From NCBI RefSeq assembly GCF_021869535.1, contig NW_026262690.1, forward strand, positions 67,077,995-67,141,994: a stretch of 64,000 bases of DNA, given 5' to 3'. Positions 26,045 through 37,427 of the stretch are shown piece by piece. The notes below the pieces were generated by a model, which ran no database searches, was not told where the DNA came from, and worked only from the letters and a program-made list of their open reading frames with translations. The stretch's first letter is position 1, and every line of letters begins with the position of its first letter. Both the position numbers and the translations under genes were made by a program. This stretch comes from Mytilus californianus. Taxonomy: Eukaryota > Mollusca > Bivalvia > Mytilida > Mytilidae.

Positions 26045-26145
26045 TCACGGTGCCTACTGCACCAGAGGCGAATTTCGACAATTAATTTCTCTTCAGTGAT
26101 GCTCGAGGCCAAAATATTTGAATTTCCAAAACATATACAAAAATT
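26045..26145 (-). repeat. Family E copy
   Basis: CTACTGCACCAGAGGCGAAT and CAGTGATGCTCGAGGCCAAA are the reverse complement of the family E core. It lies about 270 bp upstream of the RT remnant. Confidence 0.6.
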
Positions 26146-26410
26146 AAAGAGTTGATAAAACTAAAAAAAGGAAATGTACTCCTTAATTTAATAAAAAAAT
26201 TGAAATTTTGTAACAGACATGTCTTTTGATCATAAAAAAAGCTGTTGTCCAATTTTCGTTTTTTAATAACAGACTGAACCTTAATGTTGATGCTGCCGAC
26301 AACGGCATATAAGATCACAATGTCTCGCTTCTGCTAACAAAATGCGTAGGCTTCACAGAAAAACACTCTAATACAAAAAAAATCACTAAAACGAGCGTCA
26401 CTAAGATTAT

Positions 26411-27150
26411 CTTATTGACAACATGTTTATTACGTTTGGAGGACGAGTTTTTCAACGACAATCAGCATTCTTATGTAAACCAACTAGGCTCCTATTCTTG
26501 TCTTCTTTTTTGGGAGACTTCATATTCCGCTGTAAAGATTACACCCTTTCACTGAATAATTAAAAGTCTTTTCGTCGTTTTTCCTTCGTCTTGGTGTTAC
26601 GATTTTTCTCGACTTACGATTTTCGATTGTCCCTTTGCTATTGTTTGTGTGTCTCTTTCGAAAAGTTCTTTAATTTTCACTTTCAGATATATATTGATGA
26701 TGTCATGTTATTCATATTTTAGTTATTTCTTGCAACTCATATATCCCAGTGAACATGATGTTAAGGATACTGCAGAAACTAAATGTCTGCTTCATATCAC
26801 GATCTTTACCTTGATATTAACACAGAAGGACGACTTCAAACTAGAATTTATGACAAACGTGACAATTTAAACTGGCCAATTGTCAACAACCTATTTCTCA
26901 GAAGTAAAATATCCTCTGCCCCATCGTGTTGTGTTTACCTATCTCAATTGTTACGTCACGCTTGTCTATATTCACATTATACAAACTTCATTAGCAGAGG
27001 TGTGCTTCTTACACAAAAACTGTTCCAAAAGAGTTATGAGAAACACGACTGAAATCGACACTACATAAGTTTTACGGTCAACATCACAAATTGGTTGTCT
27101 GATAAGATATTCCTCGTCTCATCGCACCAGCGACATGTTTTCTCAATTAT
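26411..27150 (+). pseudogene. Reverse transcriptase remnant with YIDD box
   Basis: In one frame (26417 onward) the sequence reads DNMFITFGGRVFQ, the region before the palm. The catalytic box IYIDDV lies at 26687-26704. After it the frame shifts: LIYPSEHDVKDTAET is in another frame. It then returns at 26783 with SASYHDLYLDINTEGRLQ, YDKRDNLNWPIVN and CCVYLSQLLRHACLY. A diverged KFYGQHH block follows near 27070. Block order matches the RT of a retroelement abundant in molluscs and cnidarians, probably Penelope-like, though I cannot fix the clade. Frameshifts and stops show it is dead. The sequence to about 27545 looks like its 3' untranslated tail. Confidence 0.85.
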
Positions 27151-27734
27151 TGTGTGTTACCTTGGTTTGTCTTCTTGATATACTTTAAAAACTTGTACAT
27201 CGGTAAACTAATGTTGCCTTAATTTAAGGTTGAATAATAAATGTACAATCTCTGGGACCGCTGATAGTGTCCGATACATGTATGATACTGTTAAGTGTTT
27301 CAAAAGAACAACTGCCAGTTTGCAATTGAAATAAAAATAGGAGTTACTAAATAACGTTCTTATGTTTTTGTTACTATGCAAATGAATCTCGGAAATGAGA
27401 GGCAAACAGCTATCTGTGCTGCTTTTTACCTCTGAAATACTTGTTATTGTTGTTTGCTCTTTCGTCGTTTTTATTTTTGGCTATGGCGTTTTCTCTTATT
27501 ATTGGACTTGTAGATTTTTATCACTTCCCCCTTGGTGTGTTTTTTCTGTTTTTCAATAGAAATAAATCTTTAAACTAATAAACAGAAAAGTCATTTTTTT
27601 TATGTCAACTTTATATGTGAGAATGAACAAAAAAATGTAAAAGATTACAAGGGACAATCAATATGGATTTGATGGTCTAAAATACAGTGTTACATTGTTC
27701 GAAATACTAATTTTCTACCCTCGGAATAGATTAC

Positions 27735-27880
27735 CTAAGCTCTATTTGGTTAAACCTTTAGGAATTGTTTGGTCCTGAATGCTCTTCAACTTCGTTCTGT
27801 ATTTTTTTGCCTTTTAACTTTTCATTCGAACTTCATTTGAAGACGAAACGCGCGTAAACATTTATAAGCCTTGATTCTTT
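27735..27880 (+). repeat. Mussel dispersed repeat, family G
   Basis: GTCCTGAATGCTCTTCAACT then TTTGAAGACGAAACGCGCGT, a familiar mussel repeat. Minus-strand pieces are at 4555-4640 (GACGCGCATGTCGTCTTC) and 23885-23935. Confidence 0.6.
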
Positions 27881-28119
27881 GATGAGCTTTTTTACTGAGC
27901 TGATCAGCTACAACAAAACAAATTTGCAGCTGTCAAATTTCCATTAGACGGCGGTTACTCTCTACCAATGGGTCATTGGTGGACAACTAGTGCCAAATAG
28001 TGCTAGAAACCTATTAACTATTGCTATGATTTGAATTATACATACTGGCTCTAATATTTTAGATAAAAATTATGCAATGTACTAGAACTTCAAAAATTAT
28101 TACATGACATAGGAAACAC

Positions 28120-28490
28120 CGTTGTGTAATTTTTAAAATTTGAATTTAAAAAGTGATAGTTTGAATAGGTTATGGTTTGTAACCCTGATTTGAATAGGTT
28201 TTGGTTTGTAACTCGGATTTGTTTTTTCTCAATAGATTTATGACTTTTGATCACCGGTATACTACTGTTGCCTTTATTTATGGGAAGATATTAGAGACAA
28301 CATTTGAATCTCCTCATAACCTATTCAAACTGTCACCTTTTCAATTCATATTAACTTAGACACTAGGCGAAGTCTTAACTTTAAGATTTTTTCAACTCAG
28401 CCATTTTGTTTTGGTCTAACCGTCGTGTAATTTTTAAAATTTGATTTGAAAACGTGACAGTTTGAATAAGTTATGAAAAGAAATTAGAGA
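28120..28490. repeat. Inverted and direct repeat cluster, MITE-like
   Basis: GTGATAGTTTGAATAGGTTA (28155) faces TAACCTATTCAAACTGTCAC (28318) as an inverted repeat. GTGTAATTTTTAAAATTTG occurs at about 28123 and 28425 in direct orientation, with GTGACAGTTTGAATAAGTTA after the second. ATTTGAATAGGTTTTGGTTTGTAA is a near-tandem copy of ATAGGTTATGGTTTGTAA. No ORF. Confidence 0.65.
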
Positions 28491-28499
28491 CAACAGTAG

Positions 28500-30700
28500 C
28501 GAGACCGGTCATGGTCAAATTCTTTTGCAATGAATGCATCATCCGCCATGCAAATCCACACTCTGTCAAAATGTCACATTCGGAAAAAAGGATACAACCG
28601 ATAAATTTACAGATCATACAGATTACAGATTATTCTTTTATCTGTAGATCTTAGACTGCGAAAACATGTCGCTAGTGAGTTTAGGAACAGATGCATCGTA
28701 TAGGTTAACAATTCGTCATGATAACCGTAAAACTTATGAAGTGTTGATTTCAGTCGTTTTCCTCGTTCCTCTGTCGGATCAGTGTTTGTGTCACACCCCT
28801 GTTAATGAAGTTAGTATAGTGTTACCATGTCGGAGCGTAACGTATTTATTGAGATATGTATACGTCATACGATGGGCGTTGAGGGTATGCTATTGTTGAG
28901 AGAGAAGAGGTAAAAAAACATGCCCTAATTGTACTTTTTTTTGTGTGTACCTTTGCCTTTTCAAAACATTTTTTACCTCTTAAAGATTTGAGGTTTAAAG
29001 TCTGGAAAAACAAACTACAAATTTTGAAGTTAAGTGTCTACCGCGAAAATATATAAGATTAGATCCTTCGAAAATTTCTCGATACCCTGTATAGACAAGT
29101 GAAAACTCTGCCAATCTTCCTATAAGAATGACAGCTCAAGAGTAAACTTTCATCTGATAATGACTTTTCAATAGTGTTTCTAGATGCTGTTTTGTTTATA
29201 TCTAATAAGCGAACCCAACCGAAAGCTTCACCAAAGGTAATGAAGCATGAAATATAGAAAAGGTTGCCTTTCTTTCGACAGGACGCCCTACTTTCGACAG
29301 GATGCTCAAAGATTCTGCTAGAGTATAATTCCGTTCACATACCAAGGTATGTGGCTGATGCAAAATATCCAAGAAGTTAAGTCTGATGCAAAACTAATAA
29401 ATTTTTAACTCTAAGTCTTATAAATAGTCAGTAAATAGAACCATACGATAATGAAGGGATTATCTATCACTCACATGTACCATTGTTGCTTAGAAATAAA
29501 CATCTTATACAAAGGATTATTGCAGTCAACATTGCATATTTGTTTTTTAATCAATGCAAGTGTTAAATCCAATGCTTGACAAAAAAAGATCAATATATAG
29601 TTCATTGAACGCCATCAAATGAAATAAAACATAAATCTCAGAGTTTTCAGATAAATAACTTTCAGTGAAAACAATAAAACACTTAATATATAAAAGATCA
29701 AACCATTAACATCCAATTAAGTCTTTTAAATTTTAACAACTCATATGTTTTCTTTCACGAACCAAGTTTTTTAAATTTTCTATTTCTATTAAACTTTGTT
29801 TTTTGTTTTTGTTTTTAAAAATCCCACTGAGAATATCATTTGCTTTGTTGTTCGCACGTATTATTGACTAGGTAAGTTTATAGCCAGTAATGGGTCAGTG
29901 ATCAGATAATTCACACGCTATTCACACGAGTTACCTATGTTAATTGGCAATCAATTTCAATGTAGGGATCAAAATCTAGCCTGTATTTACTGATGTCTAG
30001 CATGCATGAAGAAGCTGTCCAACATATCCAGCTGTCCAACATATCCAATTGTATTTGCCATAGAGCACCCAAACTTTCGAATAGTTTTAGCTGGAAATCA
30101 ATTTTAAGAATCTGATTTGTTGAAGTAAATGAGTAAATCTTTACTTCAACGTGTTCTTTTATGAAAACTAGTGATGATCTTTTTTTCTATTATAAGTGTG
30201 AATGCTTTCAAAAAATTAGGAGAAACCCATATTGGTATATTCTTTGATGGAAGCTTCAGTGTCTGAAGTGGCAAAAAAAAGGTTCTGCACATCGTTCATA
30301 ATAACATACAAGAAATTCAAAAATGTAAGAAGTGAAATTTCTTCCATAATCATTAAATGTTAGAAATATAAAACTTAACAATTCAATACTTTACGAGTCT
30401 ATAAACAGACGGACAGACAAAGGAACCATTTATTTGCAGGTCATAATCGTTACAGACAGAACATAAAATGGATAACAAATTACATTGCTTAAAATTTCAT
30501 ATACATAATAAAAAAGCAAAAATATCTGTATAGCGAAAGTACTCTAGTATCATTTTAGATAATAAAGTATAACGAAGGAATATCACATACTTTTTTCGAT
30601 ACTTGCAATTGCAGTGTATGAAGAAGGCGAAAATTGTTATCGTGTTTGAAATTGGTTATTAATGTATCGTAAGCTCATTAAGTTAATAACTAATGTGATT
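28500..30700. other. No gene seen
   Basis: Contains the AGCGAGACCGGTCATGGTC repeat fragment (28500-28620) and a 77-codon ORF (28666-28899) that starts beside it without recognisable motifs. The rest is AT-rich. Confidence 0.5.
30013..30046. repeat. 17-bp perfect tandem duplication
   Basis: AGCTGTCCAACATATCC occurs twice in direct contact. Confidence 0.9.
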
Positions 30701-30703
30701 GAC

Positions 30704-33052
30704 GATGTATATGTTACAGGCATTTTCTAAATTTAGGCATTTTGTAAAATGACTGAATTTTCAGCCAATTTATAAAATGCACAATCTTGACAGGCATTAT
30801 ATAAAATGACTAAAAATACCTAGTCATTTTGTGAAATGACTGAATTTTGAAACAAAATCCAACAAATTGCCTGTTCAGTTTCAGGTAATTTGTAGAAAAG
30901 GGATATCATTGAGATGCATATGACAAAAAGTAGACAACATCTTGCAAAGAAAATAACTAATGGTTCGGTAGAATTAATTTATTCTTCAAACACCAGCTGG
31001 GAAATTTTGTATGTCATACGATATGTTCTTTTTATTGAAACTACGTTAAGTATGTACTCACTATGTATTTTTAGATAGTAAATTTATGATTATTTTGTCA
31101 AAATGGCAGAAGGGCAAATTGTTCTTTTAATAGAACAAAATTTACAAACGAATTTTAGAAAATCCAGATTCAAAACAGTGAAGTGAAACATATGAAGCAG
31201 AGAAAAAGAAGGTTGTTTTAATTGACTGATTGGTTTGTTTGCTTTCAGTAGCAAATATTTCACACATTTTTAAGACGAGAACCATTTGGTTATAATTCAT
31301 ATGGGTTATTTCTGCAGTGGATTAACCTTGATAAAGGACAAGAATTTCGACTGCCGCTTGAAATGAAGGTATTTTGGATACGGACAGAAAATTCCACCTG
31401 CATAACGAGAGTTCTAAACGTGCAGAGAGTGTTGCACTTTACTAACATGCGGCAATATATTCTATGTCCCCATTCAGAAAGAATGAAAATTTATACATCC
31501 ACATCCAAACACCCTTCTATAACATGAGTTTCGCCATACAAGGCCGTGTTTGGTTGTGATGCAAAGATATGAGTATCTTCGTCTTCACTGCCTCAAGGAC
31601 ATTCCGGGGTCTTTGCAATCTGATGAATTAATGAGACAGTAGTTAACTGTGGTTAAAATCTCAGACCAAGAAGAGACAAATAATGCTGCATTAACAGGGT
31701 GGGGGTCTCCCGTTATAGCTACATCACCCGTCATGGGCAGATCTGCTTCAGTCCGTTTACAGCTATAAGCCAAAAGATACAAGTCAAACTAATCATGATA
31801 ATGTACTTTGAATCTTTTGGGAACATATGAAAAATCAAAGTACTGAAGTACTGAACATCGGATGACCGCAAGTTCTGGTGAATGGTCACGTCACAAGCAC
31901 TTGTCTCAGAAAAATCACATTTCTATACCTGAAAGTAAGGTTAAGGTACATAGATATATTTTTTGAGACAAGTTCCTGTGTGGATGATGAATAAATGACA
32001 GGGAATTCAACCTCACCGTAATAATTATTATATTGTAGTGATATAATGATTTGTTATAGTATACACTGGTTTGTTGTTGATATTATATTAATATTTGTAT
32101 ACCAGTTATATATATATATAGCAGATCATCTTAATAACTCTTCTGTAATAATTCGTTTTTCTAATAGATTGGGTTTGAGTAGGCATGCATATTTTCCCGT
32201 TTTTGTTGCAAAACGTTCTCTAGATATTCTTCCGCATGCGTTAACACAAATTTTCGGTATCAATGATTTGTTTTTGATATATATATTTCTCACGACAAAA
32301 CATTTTCATACATTTATCTATGTTCCTAAAAATTATTTTCATGAATATATATTGATGAAATTAATGTATAACAAGCCATGAGGAATGTTATTTTACACTC
32401 GATAATATCCGCGTAATTATACGAAATACGTTCGGTTATCAGTCAAACGGCAAGGAAATTTCTGCGGAAACATAACACCGGTATGACCTCTCAAGGTCAC
32501 ATCCGATGTAAGAAGATATGCATGTGTGACTTGTGTGTTTATTGCGAAACCATATGTTGTCGAACGTTAAGTGTTTTATCATGCAGAAAAGGTAATGAAA
32601 GAGCTAAATATGTCATGATCCAGGTTTCTCCATATGTGGTCAAAGTGCTAAAACTAGATTTTACGCCAATCAATGTATTTGCAAAAAATTAGGACAAATA
32701 TTGTGTCATCCAAAAACATTTTAAGAAATAACAAATAATTGTCGAGTTATGTGCTTGTGTGAATTTGGAATAATTCAGTAAAACTCTTAAATTGCAAGCT
32801 TTAGCATTCAGTAATTATCATCAATAAAACTGCTCTGTTGTTTAAAGCTTTCAACTGTTTTTTTAACATTTCATTCTATAACATAATTTCAGGCATTTTG
32901 TAAAATGCCTTTCAATTTTTCCAGGCATTTTGTAAAATGCCTAGAAAAATTAGTCATTATGTAAAATGCCTGAATCTTGCTCTAAAATGCCTAAATTTTA
33001 AAGGCATTTTACAAAACGCCTAAATTTAGAAAATGCCTGTATCATATATATC
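30704..33052 (+). mobile_element. DNA transposon remnant with 48-bp terminal inverted repeats (possibly Ginger-like)
   Basis: The left end 30704-30751 (TACAGGCATTTTCTAAATTT core) and the right end 33005-33052 are reverse complements with few mismatches. Both ends hold extra copies of GGCATTTTGTAAAATG in palindromic form (30770-30880; 32891-33000). Inside, 31103 begins MAEGQIVLLIEQNLQTNFRK, a plausible transposase N-terminus that soon hits stops. The frame before and through 32483 reads ARKFLRKHNTGM, QGHIRCKKICMCDLCVYC and then SCRKGN, like the Cys-rich C-terminus of KRBA2/Ginger-type integrase-transposases. The middle (about 31200-31800) looks like an unrelated repeat. Superfamily placement is inference. 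No flanking duplication is certain. Confidence 0.65.
32420..32692 (+). pseudogene. Cys-rich transposase C-terminal fragment
   Basis: The open frame continues upstream of the Met at 32483 (ISQTARKFLRKHNTG) and carries seven Cys in RCKKICMCDLCVYCETICC, then SCRKGNERAKY. It is oriented with the putative transposase start at 31103 and lies near the right inverted repeat, where a DNA-transposon ORF would end. Several expected Cys/Gly positions are altered. The fragment is too short for certain assignment. Confidence 0.45.
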
Positions 33053-33154
33053 AAATAAACAATGCATATAAGTTAGAATTTTTATACAAATCGCGTATTA
33101 TTGGGATCTACATATTTGTCAAATAAAATCGTTAAGTTATATAGGCAGCCAATA

Positions 33155-33455
33155 ATATACAATAAGGAGATGTGGTATGATTGCTAATGAGACAACAATG
33201 CACTAAATGACGTGGATGCGAGCAACTATAGGTCAACATACGCTCTTCAAAAAGGAGCAAAACCCACACCGTATAGTCAGCTATAAAAAGCCCTAAATGT
33301 GAAAGAATACAAGCGAGGAAACCAGCGGCCTGATCCACGAATTGCAGACTCCTCACTAGGGACAAACACATAAAGAATACGTAGGGAATGAATTTGTTTG
33401 TGATGCTCAACCCTCCCCTAACCTGAGACAATTGTGTAACAGCACAAGATAAGAA
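33155..33455 (-). mobile_element. Mussel dispersed repeat, family B
   Basis: Contains AGGAGATGTGGTATGATTGC, TGAGACAACAATGCACTAAA, CCGTATAGTCAGCTATAAAA and CAACCCTCCCCTAACCTGAG, in the same order as the copy at 17.7 kb. The 108-codon minus ORF over it is the repeat itself. Confidence 0.7.
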
Positions 33456-33459
33456 CAAG

Positions 33460-35320
33460 CAGTAAAAATCAGTTAGAAATGACTTGACTCATTAGATAGC
33501 CGTAAAGCACAAAAACAAAAACGACAACTAACATAAAGACAAAAACACATAGCACATATTTAAGAGTACTTGCAGTTATTGTAATCTAGTACTTGGCCAA
33601 TTACAACTAATAAATCGATCATGTTCTCGCAGACAAAAAATATTAATAAATGATAATGCTACAAAATAACAAAAGGAACATAGCTATGAATGCGCCCACT
33701 TGTTCTATTCATGAACGTCATAGTGTTAAAAGTAAATTTGGGTATGAATAAAGGAGGCGTTTTGTAAACCGCCAACTTGCAGCTTAACAAATAAGTGTAA
33801 ACTAAAACAAGGCATATAAAGGTCATCCTATGGTCATCATATGGTCTTTAAATATATGCGTGTGTAATAACAAACCTTTCTTTCACTCAGATTGTAGACA
33901 TGTTGAAAATACATTAAGAGATGACGATATACATTTGTCGGAGTTTAAATGGTGTTATGAGTACCAAAGCATTCTACTATTGTCTAAGTAAATGGAATAA
34001 TGAATGATTCAGGCCGGGGCGGAGGGGGAGGGGTATGGTAAACAAAAAATTGACATTAATTACTTGTAAATAGAATCAGAACTAAAGATGACAGAAAAAG
34101 TTGTATAAAACCAATGTTAGACTAAATCGATTCGTATAATGTTAGTTAATTGTTGACGTTCTTTATCATATTTCATAGATATTTATAACTACATGTTTAC
34201 AATACCAAAACATTGAAGGATACAACTATAAACAGAAACAAACTAACGTTTCTATCAGGAAACGAATAAAAGACATGCAAAAAGTTCGGTACCTAAATTT
34301 TCATTTTTCTGGAATTGCAAATTTCATATAGATCAAATTTAAAAAAAAAAAGAAACATTCTGCCTGAAAATTAGTTTAAGAATTTCAAGAATGAAAGGGC
34401 TTGTATACAATTAAATTTTTCACTTTATCAATATTTTTAATGGCAATAACTCCCAAAATCATTTCCCATCGGCACCGATTTTCAAAGTCTATATATGTAT
34501 TGCTGATACCAGAAGCCCATTACTAGTACTAGTAATGAACTTCTGCTAATACAAACCTTTTCTCTAAATTTTTAAAATAAAATCCATTAAATTGACAGGG
34601 TTTGATAGTTTGGTAGCTTAATGGCAATACAAAATCTAGCAAAAAAGATTACAAACGCACTGTTTTGAATTTAATAGAGATATCGCTAGTATAAATTTCT
34701 CTCATATATGATTTTTTTAAATCCACCAAGAAAAATGTTTTAAGGTGACAGAAGCCTGTAAGGTAACATAAAGTGGCAAATTATGATGTCTTTCGAAACT
34801 GTAAGGTAAAAATGACGCCTTGTTCTCTTAGATTTAATTTCAAGTGATCCAAATATTTGACAGAATTATCATATCTGAACTAATTCTTCCATGTATGAAC
34901 CAATGTTACGTCAAGCTTTTGATTTCATTTAAGGCAGACAATTGATATTATTTAGTAGGGAAGCTCTTTCAATATTAAGAGTTGATTCCAGTGGCAACAT
35001 ATATGCCATTAGTGTAATCTCTCCTTTTAGTCTGACTGCTCATTGTCATCTGCAAGTTATACAAGTTAACTTGATTCATACATGCTCAATAGTAGAATAA
35101 ATAATGATTTCACACGTGTCAAAATCTTTTGAATCTCTCGATTTCGCTATTGTTGTCTATTTTTGCCGTATGTATTTGTATCACAAAATAATAGAATCAG
35201 ACTTTGAATGTCTATCACCAATAAATACACGCAAATTCTGTAATATCATTGATAAAGCTGAATCCTCACTAACAAATCCAACAATTAATGTAAAATACAT
35301 ATCGTGATGTCTGTAATTGA
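33460..35320. other. No gene seen
   Basis: AT-rich. The only notable structure is the palindrome at 34511-34544. The 67-codon ORF at 35104-35307 has no recognised motif. Confidence 0.55.
34511..34544. repeat. Hairpin/cruciform candidate
   Basis: A perfect 20-bp palindrome CATTACTAGTACTAGTAATG at 34518-34537 is enclosed, after a 2-bp mismatch, by AGAAG and CTTCT. Not linked to any gene. Confidence 0.85.
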
Positions 35321-35323
35321 AAA

Positions 35324-35810
35324 GTGACGGATGAAAATGAAAGGAGTTGCACGAAAGCTATAACAACATGGCGGAAGAAGTAGAACATACAAACTAGAAA
35401 ATAAAAGAAATAACAGGAAAAAAGACGAAAATATATTCTAATATGGTATATATATACAACGTATGACATTTTGTCAACAATGTACATCAAAAACATGCGA
35501 CTAAATTAGTTCCTAATGTTAGAATTTTTTTTAACAGCCGTAATTAATTAATATGTAACTATGTACTTTACAAAAGTGGACTATTTGTAAAGGATATCTG
35601 AAGCTTTCATAAAAATTAGGTGCACAAAGGCTATAATTTAATCTTATTATACAAAATACCTTAAGAATTTTATCTATTTAGTTCTTTGAAGGTGTATTTT
35701 GGTCATATATCTTCTCTAGTATTTAAGTGACGGATGAAAATGAAAGGACTTGCACGAAGGCTTGCACCATGGCGGACGATGTAGAGCATACACACTAGAA
35801 CAGTGGGTTT
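35324..35810. repeat. Two diverged copies of an 80-bp segment
   Basis: GTGACGGATGAAAATGAAAG at about 35324 recurs at 35727. Both are followed by GTTGCACGAAAG-type or CTTGCACGAAGG-type sequence, ATGGCGGA and GTAGA(A/G)CATAC. The second copy leads straight into the 49-bp array. Confidence 0.7.
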
Positions 35811-36256
35811 GATGACATGACAGGTCGGATATCATCAAAGCTTTCAAATGATTGTGTTTGATGACATGACTGGTCGGATATCATCAAAGCTTTCAAATGA
35901 TTGGGTTTGATGACATGACTGGTCGAATATCATCAAAGCTTTCAAATGATTGGGTTTGATGACATGACTGGTCGAATATTATCAAAGCTTTCAAATGATT
36001 GGGTTTGATGACATGACTGGTCGAATGTCATCAATGTCTTCAAATGATTGGGTTTGATGACATGACTGGTCGGATATTATCAAAGCTTTCAAATGATTAG
36101 GTTTGATGACATGACTGGTCGAATATCATCAAAGCTTTCAAATGATTGGGTTTGATGACATGACTGGTCGAATATCATCAAAGCTTTCAAATGATTGGGT
36201 TTGATGACATGACTGGTCTAATATCATCAAAGCTTTCAAATGATTGGGTTTGATGA
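35805..36256. repeat. 49-bp minisatellite, nine copies
   Basis: Unit GGGTTTGATGACATGACTGG + TCGAATATCATCAAAGCTTT + CAAATGATT. Nine units fill exactly 441 bp (35805-36245), and a partial tenth runs into a family F ending. The units differ at few sites. The fifth has ATGTCATCAATGTCTTC where the others have ATATCATCAAAGCTTTC. Each unit contains the imperfect palindrome ATCATCAAAGCTTTCAAATG. Confidence 0.97.
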
Positions 36257-36299
36257 AGGTAAATCCAGAAAAGCGCTTCGAATGCACGAACTTTATAAA

Positions 36300-37130
36300 G
36301 TATTATTTTCTTTATAAGAATATACAATATCGTTTCAAAATGATAAATATTATCGATTGGAAAAGATAAATCCTCTCTGTTATACTTACAGAATTAAATA
36401 CACGTGTTGAATAAATTAAAATTGCAGTGCATTCAATGCGCAATTCTTGATTTATCTTCGTCTAGAAGGCCAAAAGAAAAACTTGAGCGTGTCAATTATT
36501 TATTATTGCATATAACTATATGAAAGGAACAGTAAAGGAAAATAAAAAAAATCTTCTGGGGTGAAATTAGGCTTGGTGGACTTTATTTAGAAAAAAAAAA
36601 TCAAATTTGGAGTAGGACCAATTTTCCCTGAGTGTATTTCACACCGGGGCCAATTTTAAAAGTCTCTCAATTTTTCTCTCGAATTCATTGTATCACAGCC
36701 AAATATGTGTACTTTAAGGTTCAAACGCAAGAGCATGTCAAATATTTATTATTACATATGACTATATAAAAGGAAACGTAAAGGAAAATAAAAAAAATCT
36801 TCTGGGGTAAAAGTAGGCTTGGTGGACTATATTTAAAAAAAAATCAAATTTGGAGTAGGACCAGTTTTTCCTGAGTGTATTTCACACCAGGGCCAATTTT
36901 AAAAGTCTCTCAATCTTTTACTTGAATTCGTTGTATCACAGCCGAATATGTGTACTTTAAGGTTCAAACAATATTTTGACTTATTTCTAAACAGGTCATC
37001 ATCAAATTCAAAATATACGACGAATATAACCGATTGGAAAAAATAAATCATCTCTGTTGAACTTACAGACTTAGATACACGATGATTAATTTTAAATTTC
37101 AGTGCGTTCAATGCGCAAATACTGAGTTAT
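36300..37130. repeat. Interleaved local duplications
   Basis: The segment with AATCTTCTGGGGTGAAATTA, GGAGTAGGACCAATTTT and CACCGGGGCCAATTTTAAAA (36480-36725) is repeated at about 36726-36970, offset 246 bp. Independently, a flank with GATTGGAAAAGATAAATC, CTTACAGA and TGCATTCAATGCGCAA (36355-36445) recurs diverged at 37030-37120. It looks like a two-step duplication. Confidence 0.8.
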
Positions 37131-37427
37131 TGCCTGAAGAATACTCAAAACCGCAATTTTGAGAGATTTTTGCAAATTTTGATAACTTATCCCATAAATG
37201 AAATAGAAGGACATCGTTTACAAAAAATTAAATTATTCTTGGAAGTAAAACTATGTATTGTCTTTCAGATACACATTGATGTTTTATTATGGTAGGAAAT
37301 ATATTTGATGGAAAATTTGACAAAAATGTGTTTACTTTCAATTTGGTATCAAAATGCCTTCAACAGCAACATTTAGCGCAGAATAGTTTTTTGCTTTTAT
37401 GGAAGTATGTAAAATTGTGGAACACAA

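Noticed and set aside
31585-31782. 65-codon minus ORF with gene-like composition
   Set aside because: It has higher G+C than its surroundings, but it sits in repeat-like DNA inside the transposon, in the opposite orientation to the transposase fragments, and matches no family I know.
32046-32381. 111-codon plus ORF inside the inverted-repeat transposon
   Set aside because: It is hydrophobic and AT-driven with no motif, and it does not join the Cys-rich fragment or the N-terminal fragment in frame.
33132-33458. 108-codon minus ORF
   Set aside because: It lies wholly on a family B repeat copy and its frame is not kept in the copy at 17.7 kb.
35805-36256. CRISPR-like array of 49-bp repeats
   Set aside because: Again no spacers; head-to-tail identical units.
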